DNA of 64,000 nucleotides from Collinsella aerofaciens (GCF_015552075.1 NZ_JADNDZ010000121.1:1-64000); one strand, 5' to 3'. Shown: positions 49,187 to 58,553, counted from the stretch's first letter. Numbers and translations: made by a program. Notes: generated by a model not told the origin, from the sequence alone.

Positions 49187-49711
49187 TTAGTTCTCCTTAC
49201 CGACGAACATCTCGGAGACCGTCAGGCCACGGCGAGCCGCGACGTCCTCAGGGCTGGAGAGCTCCTTGAGGCCCTCGACGGCAGCCTTGATGATGTTGAG
49301 GCCGTTGTCGGTACCGAGGGACTTGGACAGGACGTTCTTGATGCCAGCAAGCTCGAAGAGGGGACGCACAGCGCCGCCGGCGATAACGCCGGTACCCTCG
49401 ACAGCGGGCTTGATGATGATGCGGCCGGCACCAAAGTGGCCGAGAACCTCGTGCGGGATGGTGCCCTGATCGGTCACCGGCACGTGGAACATGTTCTTCT
49501 TGGCATCGAGAGACGCCTTGGAGATGGCCAGGGGCACCTCAGCGGACTTGCCCATGCCAACGCCGACGTTGCCCTTGCCGTCGCCAACGACGACGAGAGC
49601 GACGAGGCTCATGCGACGACCACCCTTGACGGTCTTCGACACGCGGTTGATGTAAACGACGCGCTCCTCGAACTCGGAGGCCTCGCGCTGCTGCTTCTGA
49701 TTACGAGCCAT
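49187..49711 (-). CDS. rpsE: Ribosomal protein uS5
   Basis: 174 residues: [40 protein letters not shown], the double-stranded RNA-binding type N-domain and the C-terminal [20 protein letters not shown]. It helps translational accuracy. Standard order between rplR and rpmD. Confidence 0.97.
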   Translation of the reverse strand: MARNQKQQREASEFEERVVYINRVSKTVKGGRRMSLVALVVVGDGKGNVGVGMGKSAEVPLAISKASLDAKKNMFHVPVTDQGTIPHEVLGHFGAGRIIIKPAVEGTGVIAGGAVRPLFELAGIKNVLSKSLGTDNGLNIIKAAVEGLKELSSPEDVAARRGLTVSEMFVGKEN

Positions 49712-49725
49712 GTGCTACATACCTC

Positions 49726-50094
49726 CTAGAACTCGAGACCGGCGGCACGAGCACCGTCGGCGAGGGCCTTGACGCGGCCATGGTAGATACGGCCACCGCG
49801 ATCGAAGGCGACCTTGGTGATGCCGGCCTCGATGGCGCGCTTGCCAACGAGCTGACCGACCTTCTCCGCAGCCTCCTTGTTCGAGGTGTGGGTGCCCTTA
49901 AACTCGGCCTCGAGGGTCGAGGCAGAGACGAGCGTCAGGCTGGAGCCCTTGCTGTCGTCGATGATCTGGGCATAGATGTTGGCGTTAGTACGGGTCACGC
50001 GAAGACGCGGACGCTCGGAGGTACCCGAGACCTTGCCGCGAACACGACGCTGACGACGCTTGAGGCCTTCCAGCTTCGCCTTATGCTTGTTCAT
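49726..50094 (-). CDS. rplR: Ribosomal protein uL18
   Basis: 122 residues: [40 protein letters not shown], and the C-terminal [25 protein letters not shown]. It binds 5S rRNA. A perfect 8-bp stem (50123-50144) lies in the spacer upstream, toward rplF. Confidence 0.96.
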   Translation of the reverse strand: MNKHKAKLEGLKRRQRRVRGKVSGTSERPRLRVTRTNANIYAQIIDDSKGSSLTLVSASTLEAEFKGTHTSNKEAAEKVGQLVGKRAIEAGITKVAFDRGGRIYHGRVKALADGARAAGLEF

Positions 50095-50122
50095 ACGTAA
50101 ACTCCTAAAAAGGTTGATCTTG

Positions 50123-50144
50123 CCAGCACCTGACGGGGTGCTGG
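50123..50144 (-). other. Stem-loop in the rplF-rplR spacer
   Basis: CCAGCACC pairs with GGTGCTGG over six bases in the 75-base spacer between rplF and rplR. No T-run follows; it may stabilise the transcript or modulate rplR translation. Confidence 0.5.
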
Positions 50145-50169
50145 TCTTATGCGAGTGAGTCGGTTACGA

Positions 50170-50706
50170 CTACTTGGCGGCCTTACCCAGCTTGCGGCGG
50201 ATGTGCTCGCCAACGTAGTGGATACCCTTGCCCTTGTAAGGCTCGGGAGGACGATGGCCGCGGATCTCAGCGGCGATCTGACCGACCTGCTGCTTGTTGA
50301 TACCCTTGACGTTCACGTGGGTGTTGTCGGGAACCTCGAAGGTGATGCCCTCGGGAGCCTCGACGATCACGGGGTGCGAGAAGCCCAGGGAGAACTCGAG
50401 GTTCTTGCCCTTCTGCTGCACGCGGTAACCGACGCCGGCGAGCTCGAGCTTCTTCTCGAAGCCCTCGGAAACGCCAACAACCATGTTGTGGATGAGGGCA
50501 CGGGTGAGGCCGTGGCGGGCACGGGTCTCACGCTCGTCGTCGGGACGGGAAACGGTGAGGACGTTGTCCTCGACGTTGATAGCGAGCTTCTCAAAGACAT
50601 CGAGCTCGAGCTGGCCCTTGGGGCCCTTGACGACAACGTTGTTGCCGTTGACTGCCACTTCGACTCCGGCGGGAATCTGGACAGGCTTATTACCGATACG
50701 AGACAC
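50170..50706 (-). CDS. rplF: Ribosomal protein uL6
   Basis: 178 residues: [50 protein letters not shown], and [30 protein letters not shown]. It lies near the factor-binding site of the 50S subunit. Normal length. Confidence 0.97.
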   Translation of the reverse strand: MSRIGNKPVQIPAGVEVAVNGNNVVVKGPKGQLELDVFEKLAINVEDNVLTVSRPDDERETRARHGLTRALIHNMVVGVSEGFEKKLELAGVGYRVQQKGKNLEFSLGFSHPVIVEAPEGITFEVPDNTHVNVKGINKQQVGQIAAEIRGHRPPEPYKGKGIHYVGEHIRRKLGKAAK

Positions 50707-50739
50707 GGTGATCTCCTTTCCTTCTACCTACCGAGCGAA

Positions 50740-51138
50740 TTACCAGACGTAAGCGATGATCTCGCCGCCGACGTTGTGCTTGCGAGCATCGCGGTCGGTC
50801 ATGACGCCATGGCTGGTGGAAATAATGGCGGTACCAAGGCCACCGCGGACGCGGGGCATGTCGGCAACGCCGGTGTACTTACGCAGGCCCGGCTTGGAAA
50901 TGCGGCGGATGCCGTTGATGACCTTAGCCTTCTTGGGACCATACTTAAGCGTGATGTGCAGAGTCTTCTGGGGAACGGTGTCCTCGACATCGTAGCCCTC
51001 GATGTAGCCCTCCTCGTGCAGAACACGAGCGATCTCGACGAGCTTCTTGCTGCTCGGCATGGAGACCGTGGCCTTGTTCACAGAGTTAGCGTTACGGATG
51101 CGCGTAAGCATATCTGCGATCGGGTCTGTAAGGTTCAT
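50740..51138 (-). CDS. rpsH: Ribosomal protein uS8
   Basis: 132 residues: [40 protein letters not shown], and the C-terminal [25 protein letters not shown]. It binds 16S helix 21 and, in E. coli, represses the spc operon at the rplX-rplE junction, a site that does not exist here because rplX is missing. Confidence 0.97.
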   Translation of the reverse strand: MNLTDPIADMLTRIRNANSVNKATVSMPSSKKLVEIARVLHEEGYIEGYDVEDTVPQKTLHITLKYGPKKAKVINGIRRISKPGLRKYTGVADMPRVRGGLGTAIISTSHGVMTDRDARKHNVGGEIIAYVW

Positions 51139-51257
51139 ACAGATTCTCCTTCGTTCTTGATGAACACGTGCTCTTGGTTCTTCGCCGCCCTTAACGGCAA
51201 AGCCTAACTAGCGCGTTTTCCCTGTTCCAAACGGATGCTTGAAACGCTGGTAGTGAC

Positions 51258-51443
51258 TTACCAGCTGGCCTTCTTAACGCCGGGAAGCTCGCCCTTGAGT
51301 GCAAGCTCACGGAAGCAGACACGGCACAGGCCGAACTTGCGGTACACAGAGTGCGGACGGCCGCAGCGCTGGCAGCGCGTGTACTCACGAGTAGAGAACT
51401 TCTGCTTGCGATTGCACTTGACGATCATCGATGTCTTAGCCAC
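51258..51443 (-). CDS. rpsN: Ribosomal protein uS14, zinc-binding short form
   Basis: 61 residues with the four cysteines of the C+ form: [10 protein letters not shown] and [20 protein letters not shown]. The start codon is GTG ([14 protein letters not shown]). Length is that of type Z S14. A hairpin with an 8-bp stem lies in the spacer upstream, toward rplE. Confidence 0.96.
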   Translation of the reverse strand: MAKTSMIVKCNRKQKFSTREYTRCQRCGRPHSVYRKFGLCRVCFRELALKGELPGVKKASW

Positions 51444-51478
51444 TTATATCCTCCTCACATAGAGTATTGTTCGCCCCA

Positions 51479-51506
51479 AGCGCCGTCCCCTTGTGGAAAC
51501 GGCGCT
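51479..51506 (-). other. Stem-loop in the rplE-rpsN spacer
   Basis: AGCGCCGT pairs with ACGGCGCT over about twelve bases between rplE and rpsN. On the transcribed (minus) strand no T-run follows, so it is an internal mRNA hairpin rather than a clear terminator. Confidence 0.45.
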
Positions 51507-51522
51507 TTTAGGGCAGGTGAAC

Positions 51523-52080
51523 CTATTTCTTGAACGGGAAACCGAAGGCGTCCAGAAGGGCCTTGGCCTCCTCATCGGTGTTGGCGGTGGTCACGAAGGT
51601 GATGTCCATACCACGCTGGTGATCGACGGAGTCGAAGTCGATCTCGGGGAAGATGAGCTGCTCGGTGACGCCCATGGAGAAGTTACCACGGCCGTCGAAG
51701 CTCTTGGCGGAGATGCCGCGGAAGTCGCGGATACGGGGGATCGCGACGGAGGTCAGACGATCGAAGAACTCCCACATACGGTCGCCACGCAGGGTAACCT
51801 TGCAGCCGATCGGCATACCAGCGCGCAGGCGGAAGGTAGCGATGGACTTGCGGGCACGGGTGATCATCGGCTGCTGGCCGGTGATGGCGCGCAGGTCGCG
51901 CACAGCACCGTCGATGGCCTTGGAATCGGTAGCGGCCTCGCCGACACCCATGTTCACAACGATCTTCTCAAACTTGGGGATCATCATGACGTTCTCGTAC
52001 TGGAACTTGTCCTGAAGCTGCTGCTTGACCTCGTTGTTGTACTTGGTCTTCAGACGCGGCACATACTTCTCTTCTGCCAT
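51523..52080 (-). CDS. rplE: Ribosomal protein uL5
   Basis: 185 residues: [84 protein letters not shown], and [20 protein letters not shown]. Binds 5S rRNA. It is the first gene of the block in this window; its own upstream region has no rplX, only 334 bases of spacer. ATG after GGAG. Confidence 0.97.
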   Translation of the reverse strand: MAEEKYVPRLKTKYNNEVKQQLQDKFQYENVMMIPKFEKIVVNMGVGEAATDSKAIDGAVRDLRAITGQQPMITRARKSIATFRLRAGMPIGCKVTLRGDRMWEFFDRLTSVAIPRIRDFRGISAKSFDGRGNFSMGVTEQLIFPEIDFDSVDHQRGMDITFVTTANTDEEAKALLDAFGFPFKK

Positions 52081-52217
52081 TGTTCACTCCTTCTTGGGGT
52101 TTTAAGCACGGGGCGTGGCCACAGCGGGTTGTCCTCGTGCCTCCTGACTGCATCCGCGCCGCTCATGGCATTTTGCGGTTTGGACTCGACGCAGCAGGAG
52201 CCGACAAAACAATCGGT

Positions 52218-52246
52218 ACTATACGCGCATTGGGTGTGTATTTCCA
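52218..52246 (-). promoter_or_regulatory. Candidate promoter upstream of rplE
   Basis: On the minus strand TGGAAA and TATAGT are separated by 17 bases, about 140 bases before the rplE start. The -10 is five of six to consensus. Since the usual upstream ribosomal genes are absent, rplE needs its own promoter, which is why I list this one. The gene-free spacer 52081-52330 otherwise shows nothing. Confidence 0.45.
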
Positions 52247-52330
52247 GAAAAACCTCGTCTGCCTGCACAACTCCACAACTCCCCCGCACAAATGGGTCCG
52301 CATGCGACGGAGGAAAACGGATCTCTTGGC

Positions 52331-52397
52331 AGTTGCGGTGAAATAGTTCCTGGCTGACCGCCCGTCAGGCTTATCTAGGAACTATTTCACCGCAACT
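52331..52397. repeat. 67-bp palindromic element, copy 3
   Basis: AGTTGCGGTGAAATAGTTCC (a 21-bp arm in full) pairs exactly with its complement at the right end, around about 25 variable bases. It is 18 nt past the xdhC-type gene stop and about 250 nt upstream of rplE. Copy 4 (55116-55182) lies on the other side of the xdhC-yqeB-yqeC module. Confidence 0.92.
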
Positions 52398-52414
52398 CAT
52401 ATATGGGGATGCGA

Positions 52415-53458
52415 CTAGCGCTTGCGGGGGACGAGTTTGGTACGGCGCAGGTGGATCATCTCGGCGGCGATGGAGATGGCGATCTCCTCGGGGTCCTCGG
52501 CCTGAATGGCAACGCCGATCGGCAGGTGCAGCTCGTCGATCTGGTCCTGCGTAAAGCCCTCCTGCTCCAGGCGGGCGCGCACAAAGGCCGTCTTACGGCG
52601 CGAGCCCAAGCAGCCCAGATAGGCGGGTTTGGCGCGCATGGCCTGAATCACCACGTCGATATCAGACTTGTGACCCGCCGTGGCGACGACCACCAGGTCG
52701 CGCGGGCCGATGGGGCACTGCTTGCTCAGGTTCTTGTAATCGACCAGGCGACGATCGTAGACACCGGGCACCCATTCGGGGGTCAGCGTGCCGGGGCGGT
52801 CGTCGCAAGCCACGACGGCAAAGCCCGCCGCCGTGAGCACCCGCGCCGTCGCGGCGCCCACGTGTCCGCAGCCAAAGATGTAGGTCAGGCCCTCGGGGCA
52901 GAGCGTCTCGATGTGCGCCGGGGGAATCTCGGAGGCGGCGTTGGTGTAGGTGACCTTACTCCCCTCCTCCACCAGCGAAAGCCCGGGGCAGCCCGCAATG
53001 GTGCGGCGCGATTCCTCGCCATGGTACTCGGCCACATCGCCCTCGAGCGCGCTCGCGATAAACGGCTCAAAGTCGATGACGAAGTCGCCGATGCGCCGAT
53101 AGGCCAAGACGTCGGCAATTTCCTGGAACAACGGTGCCTGGGTTGCATCCAGATGCAGGTAGCACAGGCAGATGGCCCCGCCGCAGATCATGCCGGTATC
53201 GGAGTTCTCGCCGCCCATGGTGTAGCGGACCAGACGCGACTGTCCCGCGCTCAGGAGCTCGCGCGCCTCATCCAGCGCAAAGAGCTCAATCTTGCCGCCG
53301 CCGATAGTGCCCGCCTGGCTACCATCGGCAAAGACGGCCATCCAGGCGCCCACGCCGCGCGGCGACGACCCTGCCGTGCCGGCAACTACCACCAACTCGC
53401 ACGTCTTACCAGCCTTCAGAGCGCCAAGCGCAGCATTCACCACATCGAGCTTTTCCAT
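52415..53458 (-). CDS. XdhC/CoxI-family molybdenum hydroxylase maturation protein
   Basis: 347 residues with the XdhC layout: N-terminal VVVAGTAGSSPRGVGAWMAV FADG and TIGGGKIELFALDEARELL, then a C-terminal Rossmann domain YIFGCGHVGAATARVLTAAG. Such proteins protect and insert the sulfurated molybdenum cofactor for xanthine dehydrogenase-type enzymes. Neighbours yqeB, yqeC and mocA support this. The hydroxylase subunits are not in the window. Start ATG 53458 follows AGGAAA; yqeB ends nine nt upstream. Confidence 0.9.
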   Translation of the reverse strand: MEKLDVVNAALGALKAGKTCELVVVAGTAGSSPRGVGAWMAVFADGSQAGTIGGGKIELFALDEARELLSAGQSRLVRYTMGGENSDTGMICGGAICLCYLHLDATQAPLFQEIADVLAYRRIGDFVIDFEPFIASALEGDVAEYHGEESRRTIAGCPGLSLVEEGSKVTYTNAASEIPPAHIETLCPEGLTYIFGCGHVGAATARVLTAAGFAVVACDDRPGTLTPEWVPGVYDRRLVDYKNLSKQCPIGPRDLVVVATAGHKSDIDVVIQAMRAKPAYLGCLGSRRKTAFVRARLEQEGFTQDQIDELHLPIGVAIQAEDPEEIAISIAAEMIHLRRTKLVPRKR

Positions 53459-53467
53459 TGCAATTTC

Positions 53468-54262
53468 CTATCCCTGGAATACACCGGTGAGCATGGCGAG
53501 CGCCTCGAGCACGCCGCCGCCGACCGACGTCGCCTTGTCCGAAATGTAGTTGATATAGCTGGCATCGCCGCGCGGATCGACATCGGCGCATTTAAAGCCC
53601 TCAGTCACCTGCACGCCGTTCGCCAAAAGCCCGCGCAGACAACCATCAATCTGCGTGCGCATAGGCGTATCGCCCGCGTAGCCAATCACGTCTCCGGCGC
53701 TCACGATGTCGCCGATTGCACGGTCGGACCGAAACACGCCGGCGGCGGGGCTGTGGATAACGCGCTCCTTGCCATAGCCGGCGATAATGCCCGGCACGCC
53801 CGTGTTGGGCTGGGGCGAACCTTGGGTAATGACACGGCCGAGAAAATGCCCGCGCATGGTCTCGACCACGGCGTCGCAATCGACCGGCGCGGTAAAGCCC
53901 GGCCCCACGGCGATGACGGCAGGCGCCATGTCGCGCGTGGTGCCCAGGTTGCGCTTGGCCAAAATCGCGTCGACCACAGCTGCGGGCTTAAGCTCATCGA
54001 GCATCTTGGCCTGGGGGTCCACCACAACGGCGACGTCTCCAGCCTCGGTAATCGCAAGCGCCTCAGCCGGCGTCTGTGCCAAGCGAGCGCGAATGCCTTC
54101 GACCTCGACCTCGCCCAGGCGAATGGCCTCGCAAAAACTGATTGTGCGGCGGATGCACGTGGGAACCGCAATATCGGCCATAACGACCGACACGCCGGCG
54201 CGCACCAAGCGAGCGGCGACGCCCGTGGCGATATCGCCGGCACCGCGAACATAAACGAGCAT
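53468..54262 (-). CDS. yqeB: YqeB-type selenium-dependent molybdenum hydroxylase accessory protein
   Basis: 264 residues: an NAD-binding-like start VYVRGAGDIATGVAARLVRA, MADIAVPTCIRRTISFCEA, the middle DMAPAVIAVGPGFTAPVDCD and QGSPQPNTGVPGIIAGYGKE, and a Gly-rich end GGGVLEALAMLTGVFQG. This matches the EF2563/YqeB family linked to selenium-dependent molybdenum hydroxylases. It is divergent from yqeC, 102 nt away, and is followed by the xdhC-type gene. The exact biochemical step is not established. GGAGG precedes ATG. Confidence 0.88.
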   Translation of the reverse strand: MLVYVRGAGDIATGVAARLVRAGVSVVMADIAVPTCIRRTISFCEAIRLGEVEVEGIRARLAQTPAEALAITEAGDVAVVVDPQAKMLDELKPAAVVDAILAKRNLGTTRDMAPAVIAVGPGFTAPVDCDAVVETMRGHFLGRVITQGSPQPNTGVPGIIAGYGKERVIHSPAAGVFRSDRAIGDIVSAGDVIGYAGDTPMRTQIDGCLRGLLANGVQVTEGFKCADVDPRGDASYINYISDKATSVGGGVLEALAMLTGVFQG

Positions 54263-54364
54263 TCCCGGGGCACCTCCCTGTGCTACGGTTTGAGCAGAGC
54301 AAAAGCGGTTCGACCGCTACTCTGATGATTATTTATTATCACAGTTTTATACGGCGGTGAACAG
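54263..54364. promoter_or_regulatory. Divergent yqeB/yqeC control region
   Basis: The 102-base gap between the two divergent starts contains AGCGGTTCGACCGCT (54304-54318), two perfect six-base arms three bases apart, and AT-rich sequence (TGATTATTTATTATC) suited to promoters in both directions. A shared operator is plausible. No regulator gene adjoins; the nearest is the YheO-type regulator at 61707. Confidence 0.45.
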
Positions 54365-55099
54365 ATGGAAACGGTTAGCGGCAATCTTGCCTCGACGCTC
54401 AGGATCGAGCCGGGCATTACCGCGATTATCGGCAGCGGCGGCAAGTCGACGTTGCTGAAGACGCTGGGTCTCGAGCTTATGCGCGCTGGCGGCCGCGTGC
54501 TCCTCTGTACCACCACGCACATGTTTCCCGTTGCCGGCGTGCCATGGGACGGGTCGAACCGTCGCCTGGACGCCGCGCCTTGGAAGCCGGGCGCCTCGCA
54601 TGTCCCCGGTTGCACCTGCGAGGCCTGCGCGGGCTTTGCGCGCGGAAGTATCTGCCAGACAGGTGTCTTGGACCCCCAGACAGGCAAGTTCTCCTCCCCT
54701 GCCGAGCCGCTCGACCAGCTGGCGCAGCGCTTTGACTACGTCCTGGCCGAGGCGGACGGCAGCAAGCGGCTCCCGCTCAAGACGCACGCCGCCTGGGAGC
54801 CGGTGATTCCCTCTGGCACGGCCAACATCGTCTGGATCGTCGGCGCCTCGGGGTTCGGCAAGCCCATCAACGAAGCCGTCCACCGCCCCGAGCTCTTTTG
54901 CGAGCGTTGCGGCTGCGAGCTCACTGACATCGCCACGCCCGAGCGCGTCGCCATGGTGCTCAATGCCGAGATGCGGATGCTGAACCTCAACAATGCCCGC
55001 ATCATGCTCAACCAAGTCGACACGCTCAGCGACCCCACGATGGCCGACCGCTTCGAGGCAGCTCTCGACCACCCCGTCGTCGCCAGCAGCCTCAAGTAG
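54365..55099 (+). CDS. yqeC: YqeC-type selenium cofactor biosynthesis protein
   Basis: 244 residues. A P-loop GSGGKSTLLKTLGLELMRAG near the N-terminus, the LCTTTHMFPV block, and ADGSKRLPLKTHAAWEPVIP identify the YqeC family of the selenium-dependent molybdenum hydroxylase cluster. A cysteine-rich loop CTCEACAG sits mid-protein. It probably uses nucleotide to assist cofactor assembly; the step is unknown. It ends 16 nt before palindrome copy 4 and is convergent with hydantoinase. Confidence 0.85.
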   Translation: METVSGNLASTLRIEPGITAIIGSGGKSTLLKTLGLELMRAGGRVLLCTTTHMFPVAGVPWDGSNRRLDAAPWKPGASHVPGCTCEACAGFARGSICQTGVLDPQTGKFSSPAEPLDQLAQRFDYVLAEADGSKRLPLKTHAAWEPVIPSGTANIVWIVGASGFGKPINEAVHRPELFCERCGCELTDIATPERVAMVLNAEMRMLNLNNARIMLNQVDTLSDPTMADRFEAALDHPVVASSLK

Positions 55100-55115
55100 C
55101 CGGCCCCATCTCCTC

Positions 55116-55182
55116 AGTTGCGGTGAAATACGGACTGTTTGGCCGCCCGACGGCCGCAAACAGTCCGTATTTCACCGCAACT
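55116..55182. repeat. 67-bp palindromic element, copy 4
   Basis: Core ends as in copies 1-3. Here the stem is perfect for 25 bases (31 bases counting CTCCTC/GAGGAG just outside), closed by GGCCG...CGGCC. It sits between the convergent yqeC and hydantoinase genes. Confidence 0.92.
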
Positions 55183-55208
55183 GAGGAGGGGACACGGCAT
55201 CTTTGCTG

Positions 55209-56576
55209 CTAGCGGGGCACGTAGCGACCGGGCTGGGCTCCGGTGGGCTCGCCGTCGCGCGCGGCCAGCACGCCATTCACAAACACAGCCTTGGCGCGGC
55301 CATGTGCCTCAAAACCCTCGAGCGGCGTGTAGTCCACAGCCTGATGCTGCGTCGCCGCGCGAATGGTCCAGCGCGCCTTGGGATCCCACACGCACACGTC
55401 GGCATCGGCACCCTCGGCAAGACAGCCCTTGCGCGGATACATGCCAAAGACGCGCGCCGGGTTCTCGCTCATCAGGCGGCAGAGGTCCTCGGGGCCCAGC
55501 TGTCCCTCAAAGCTCGTAGCGATCGCGACGGGACGATGCTCCACACCGGGTCCGCCGTTGGGAATCGCGCGGAAGTCGTCGCGCCCGCGGTCCTTTTGCC
55601 CGTGCAGGTTAAAGCTGCAGTGGTCGGTCGCGATCGTATCGACCTCGCCGGCCACAAGCGCCTCGCGCAGTGCCGCACGGTCGCCCGCATGGCGCAGCGG
55701 CGGGCTCATCACATATTTGGCGCCCGCAAAGCCGTCCTCGCCCTGCTCCAGATAGCAGGTGTCGTCGAGCATCAGATACTGGGGGCATGTCTCGACATAG
55801 ATGTTCTTCTGCCCGCGCGCTTTGGCAGCGCGAATGGCCTCGAGCCCCAGCTTGGTCGAAAGGTGCACTACGTTGACCGGAGCGTCCCCGGCCAAGTGCG
55901 CCAGATACAGCAGGCGGCTCACGGCCTCGGCCTCACACACGTCCGGACGGCTGAGCGCATGCCCCTCGGGCCCATGAATCCCCCGCTCGTACACGCGCTT
56001 CTGCAGCTCATTCACCAGCGTACCGTTCTCGCAATGCACGCACAGTATGCCGCCAATACGCTTGAGCTCCTCGAGCACCTCGAGCGTCTCGGCATCGTCC
56101 AAGCGCAAGTGGTCGTAGGCAAAGTAGGTCTTAAACGACGAAACGCCCGCCTCGCGCATAGCCGCGAGATCGGCGCGGTTGCGCTCATTCCACTCGGCGA
56201 GTGCCATATGAAAAGCGTAGTTTGCCGTGCAGGTGCCGTCGGCGCGGTGGTGCCACTCGGCAAGGGCATCGGGCATGGTCACGCCGCGGTCGGCCGTGGC
56301 GTAGTCCACGATGGTCGTCGTACCGCCGCAGGCGGCCGCACGCGTGCCGGTTTCAAAGCTATCGGCTGTCCAATCCATGCCAGTCCAGCACTGCATGTGC
56401 GTGTGGCCGTCGATAAAGCCCGGGAACACCCAACAGCCCGCGGCATCCTCGACGGTATCGCCCTCGCCCGGCTCAATCGCCGCGGCAATCCGCACAATCT
56501 TGTCGCCCTCCATGGCAAGATCGGCGCGGCGAAGCCCCTGGGGCGTCACGAGCGCGCCGTTTTTGATGATGATCAT
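55209..56576 (-). CDS. hyuA: Dihydropyrimidinase-type amidohydrolase (HyuA/D-hydantoinase)
   Basis: 455 residues: metal-binding GFIDGHTHMQCWTG, carboxylated lysine in SSFKTYFAYDHL, histidines in CVHCENGTLV and VVHLSTKLGLEA, aspartate in TDHCSFNLHG, all at the hydantoinase positions. It opens cyclic ureides such as hydantoin or dihydropyrimidine. In E. coli HyuA is in the yge cluster. GGAG four nt before ATG. It precedes mocA (transcribed ahead of it), eight nt apart. Confidence 0.9.
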   Translation of the reverse strand: MIIIKNGALVTPQGLRRADLAMEGDKIVRIAAAIEPGEGDTVEDAAGCWVFPGFIDGHTHMQCWTGMDWTADSFETGTRAAACGGTTTIVDYATADRGVTMPDALAEWHHRADGTCTANYAFHMALAEWNERNRADLAAMREAGVSSFKTYFAYDHLRLDDAETLEVLEELKRIGGILCVHCENGTLVNELQKRVYERGIHGPEGHALSRPDVCEAEAVSRLLYLAHLAGDAPVNVVHLSTKLGLEAIRAAKARGQKNIYVETCPQYLMLDDTCYLEQGEDGFAGAKYVMSPPLRHAGDRAALREALVAGEVDTIATDHCSFNLHGQKDRGRDDFRAIPNGGPGVEHRPVAIATSFEGQLGPEDLCRLMSENPARVFGMYPRKGCLAEGADADVCVWDPKARWTIRAATQHQAVDYTPLEGFEAHGRAKAVFVNGVLAARDGEPTGAQPGRYVPR

Positions 56577-56584
56577 GTTGCTCC

Positions 56585-57199
56585 TTATTGATTAATACAG
56601 TTGGCCACGCGATCAAAATACGAGCAGGCCGCGATATGCTCCGTTATGCGTCGCTGTCCCTCTGCGGTATCGACATCCCACAGCTCGTAGGCACGCGCCT
56701 CGACCAGCACCACGTCGGTACGGTCCTTGAGAATCGAGCCCCCGCCGTCCTTGCCCTCAAGACGTATGAGTGCATCGAACAGTTCCGCCGGAAAGAGCAC
56801 CGGGCTCGAAGGCTCACCGTTGCACGCAAGACGCACCGGATGTTTGCGGCCACGCTCGTCAAATGCACGAACCATAGCCTCAAAAGAACCCGAACTCACG
56901 AGCGGCTGGTCGCCCGGCAAAAAGAGGCAACCTTTCCAGTTGCGTTCGACTCCCCATGAAAGGCCCGCACGGACGCTTTCGCTGCGCAGCTCGCCATCGT
57001 GCAGCACGCACGGGCAATGCTTGTCCTCGCAAATCTGAGCGACCTCGGGCCAACGCGTCGAAACCACGACGTCAAAGCCCCGGGGAACCGAATCGATGGT
57101 CCGGGCAATCAGCGGCTCGCCATAGATATCGGCAAGCATCTTGTTAGAGCCAAACCGCTTGCCCTCGCCCGAAGCCATAATGACGCATCCAAGTTTCAT
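56585..57199 (-). CDS. mocA: MocA-type molybdenum cofactor nucleotidyltransferase
   Basis: About 204 residues: nucleotide-binding MKLGCVIMASGEGKRFGSNK MLADIYGEPL, and GCLFLPGDQPLVSSGSF, followed by EPSSPVLFPAELFDALIRLE GKDGGG. MocA (E. coli YgfJ) converts molybdopterin cofactor to the cytosine dinucleotide form used by xanthine dehydrogenase-like enzymes. Uracil-like NTP preference cannot be read from sequence. ATG 57199 follows GGGGAGG; the frame runs back to 57253. Confidence 0.88.
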   Translation of the reverse strand: MKLGCVIMASGEGKRFGSNKMLADIYGEPLIARTIDSVPRGFDVVVSTRWPEVAQICEDKHCPCVLHDGELRSESVRAGLSWGVERNWKGCLFLPGDQPLVSSGSFEAMVRAFDERGRKHPVRLACNGEPSSPVLFPAELFDALIRLEGKDGGGSILKDRTDVVLVEARAYELWDVDTAEGQRRITEHIAACSYFDRVANCINQ

Positions 57200-57350
57200 G
57201 GTGATACCTCCCCTGAAACCATCGTACCCATAACTCGCGCCGCGGGCATCCACATCGAAAGCGCTTATCCCGCACGCCCACGATACAAAAAGGGGGGCAC
57301 CCCGCCGTTTGGCAGAGCGCCCCCTTTACATGGCTTACCTCAGCCCGGCT

Positions 57351-58553
57351 TTAGGCCTGGAGCCAACGGGCGGTGTTGCGCTCGTCGAGGGCCTTGAGGG
57401 TAGCGGCGGGATCGGCAACCTTCTGCAGGAACATCATGGCTGCGATGGCGTACGGCTTGTAGCTGGCCTCCTTGTACATGCCCACGCGGTGCATGTCGAA
57501 GACGTCGGCGTTGACCTCGCCGTGCTCGCAGGAGACACCGGAGATGTCGGCGGGCAGCGGGTGCATAAAGATGGTGTCCTGGCCGTTGGCAGTCTTCTCC
57601 ATGAGCTCGGTCGTGGAGCACCAATCCTGATGCGTAGCGTTCTGAGCGAGCAGCTCCTTCTCGAGCGCAGCGATGCCGGCGTCGTCGCCCTCGGCGTACA
57701 GGTTGGTGCGCTTCTCCATGGCGGCAAACGGAGCCCAGCTCTTGGGGATTACGATGTCGGCGCCCTCGAAGGCCTCAGCCATGGTGTTGACCTGCTTAAA
57801 GGTGGTGCCGGACTCGGCGGCATAGCCCTTGGCGCGCTCGACGACCTCGGGCATGAGGTCGTAGCCCTCGGGGTGAGCCAGGGTGACGTCCATGCCAAAG
57901 CGGGGCAGCAGGCTGATCAGCGACTGCGGGCAGGACAGCGGCTTGCCGTAAGAGGGCGAATAGGCCCAGGTGACGGCAACCTTCTTGCCCTTGAGGTTCT
58001 CAAGACCGCCAAACTCGTTGATGAGGTAGAGCATGTCGGCAGAGGACTGCGTGGGGTGGTCGGAATCGGACTGCAGGGAGATGAGCGTGGGACGGTGATC
58101 CAGAACGCCGTCCTCGTAGGCCTGCTGGACAGACTCGGAGACCTCGGCCATGTAGGCGTCGCCCTTGCCGATGTACATGTCGTCGCGGATGCCGATGACG
58201 TCGGCCATGAAGGAAATCATGGTAGCGGTCTCGCGGACGGTCTCGCCGTGAGCGATCTGGGACTTCTTCTCGTCCAGGTCCTGCAGCTCAAGGCCAAGCA
58301 GGTTGGCGGCCTTAGAGAAGGAGAAGCGCGTACGGGTGGAGTTGTCGCGGAACAGCGAGACGGCCAGGCCCGAGTCGAAGATCTTGGACGAAACGTTGTT
58401 CTCACGCAGCTCGCGCAGGGCGTCGGCGACGATGTAGAGCGCCTTGAGCTCATCAGTGGTCTTGTCCCAGGTGTGCAGGAAGTCGCTGCCGTACATACCC
58501 TTAAAATCGAGGCCGTTCAGCTGCTCGACGAGCTCGGTAAACTTAGCGTCCAT
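57351..58553 (-). CDS. ygeW: YgeW-type (knotted) carbamoyltransferase
   Basis: About 400 residues of the aspartate/ornithine carbamoyltransferase superfamily. SLFRDNSTRTRFSFSKAANL carries the carbamoyl-phosphate STRT motif; SLQSDSDHPTQSSADML and MHPLPADISGVSCEHGEVNA are the YgeW-like blocks, the latter replacing the usual HPLP site partly. The true acceptor is uncertain; in purine-degrading gut bacteria it has been linked with ureido compounds. ATG 58553 (AAAGGA upstream) is used; the frame extends 186 nt further. Confidence 0.88.
   Translation of the reverse strand: MDAKFTELVEQLNGLDFKGMYGSDFLHTWDKTTDELKALYIVADALRELRENNVSSKIFDSGLAVSLFRDNSTRTRFSFSKAANLLGLELQDLDEKKSQIAHGETVRETATMISFMADVIGIRDDMYIGKGDAYMAEVSESVQQAYEDGVLDHRPTLISLQSDSDHPTQSSADMLYLINEFGGLENLKGKKVAVTWAYSPSYGKPLSCPQSLISLLPRFGMDVTLAHPEGYDLMPEVVERAKGYAAESGTTFKQVNTMAEAFEGADIVIPKSWAPFAAMEKRTNLYAEGDDAGIAALEKELLAQNATHQDWCSTTELMEKTANGQDTIFMHPLPADISGVSCEHGEVNADVFDMHRVGMYKEASYKPYAIAAMMFLQKVADPAATLKALDERNTARWLQA

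Noticed and set aside
52403-54325. 640-codon plus-strand frame across xdhC and yqeB
   Set aside because: It is an antisense shadow of two clear genes and their spacer; it has no motif.
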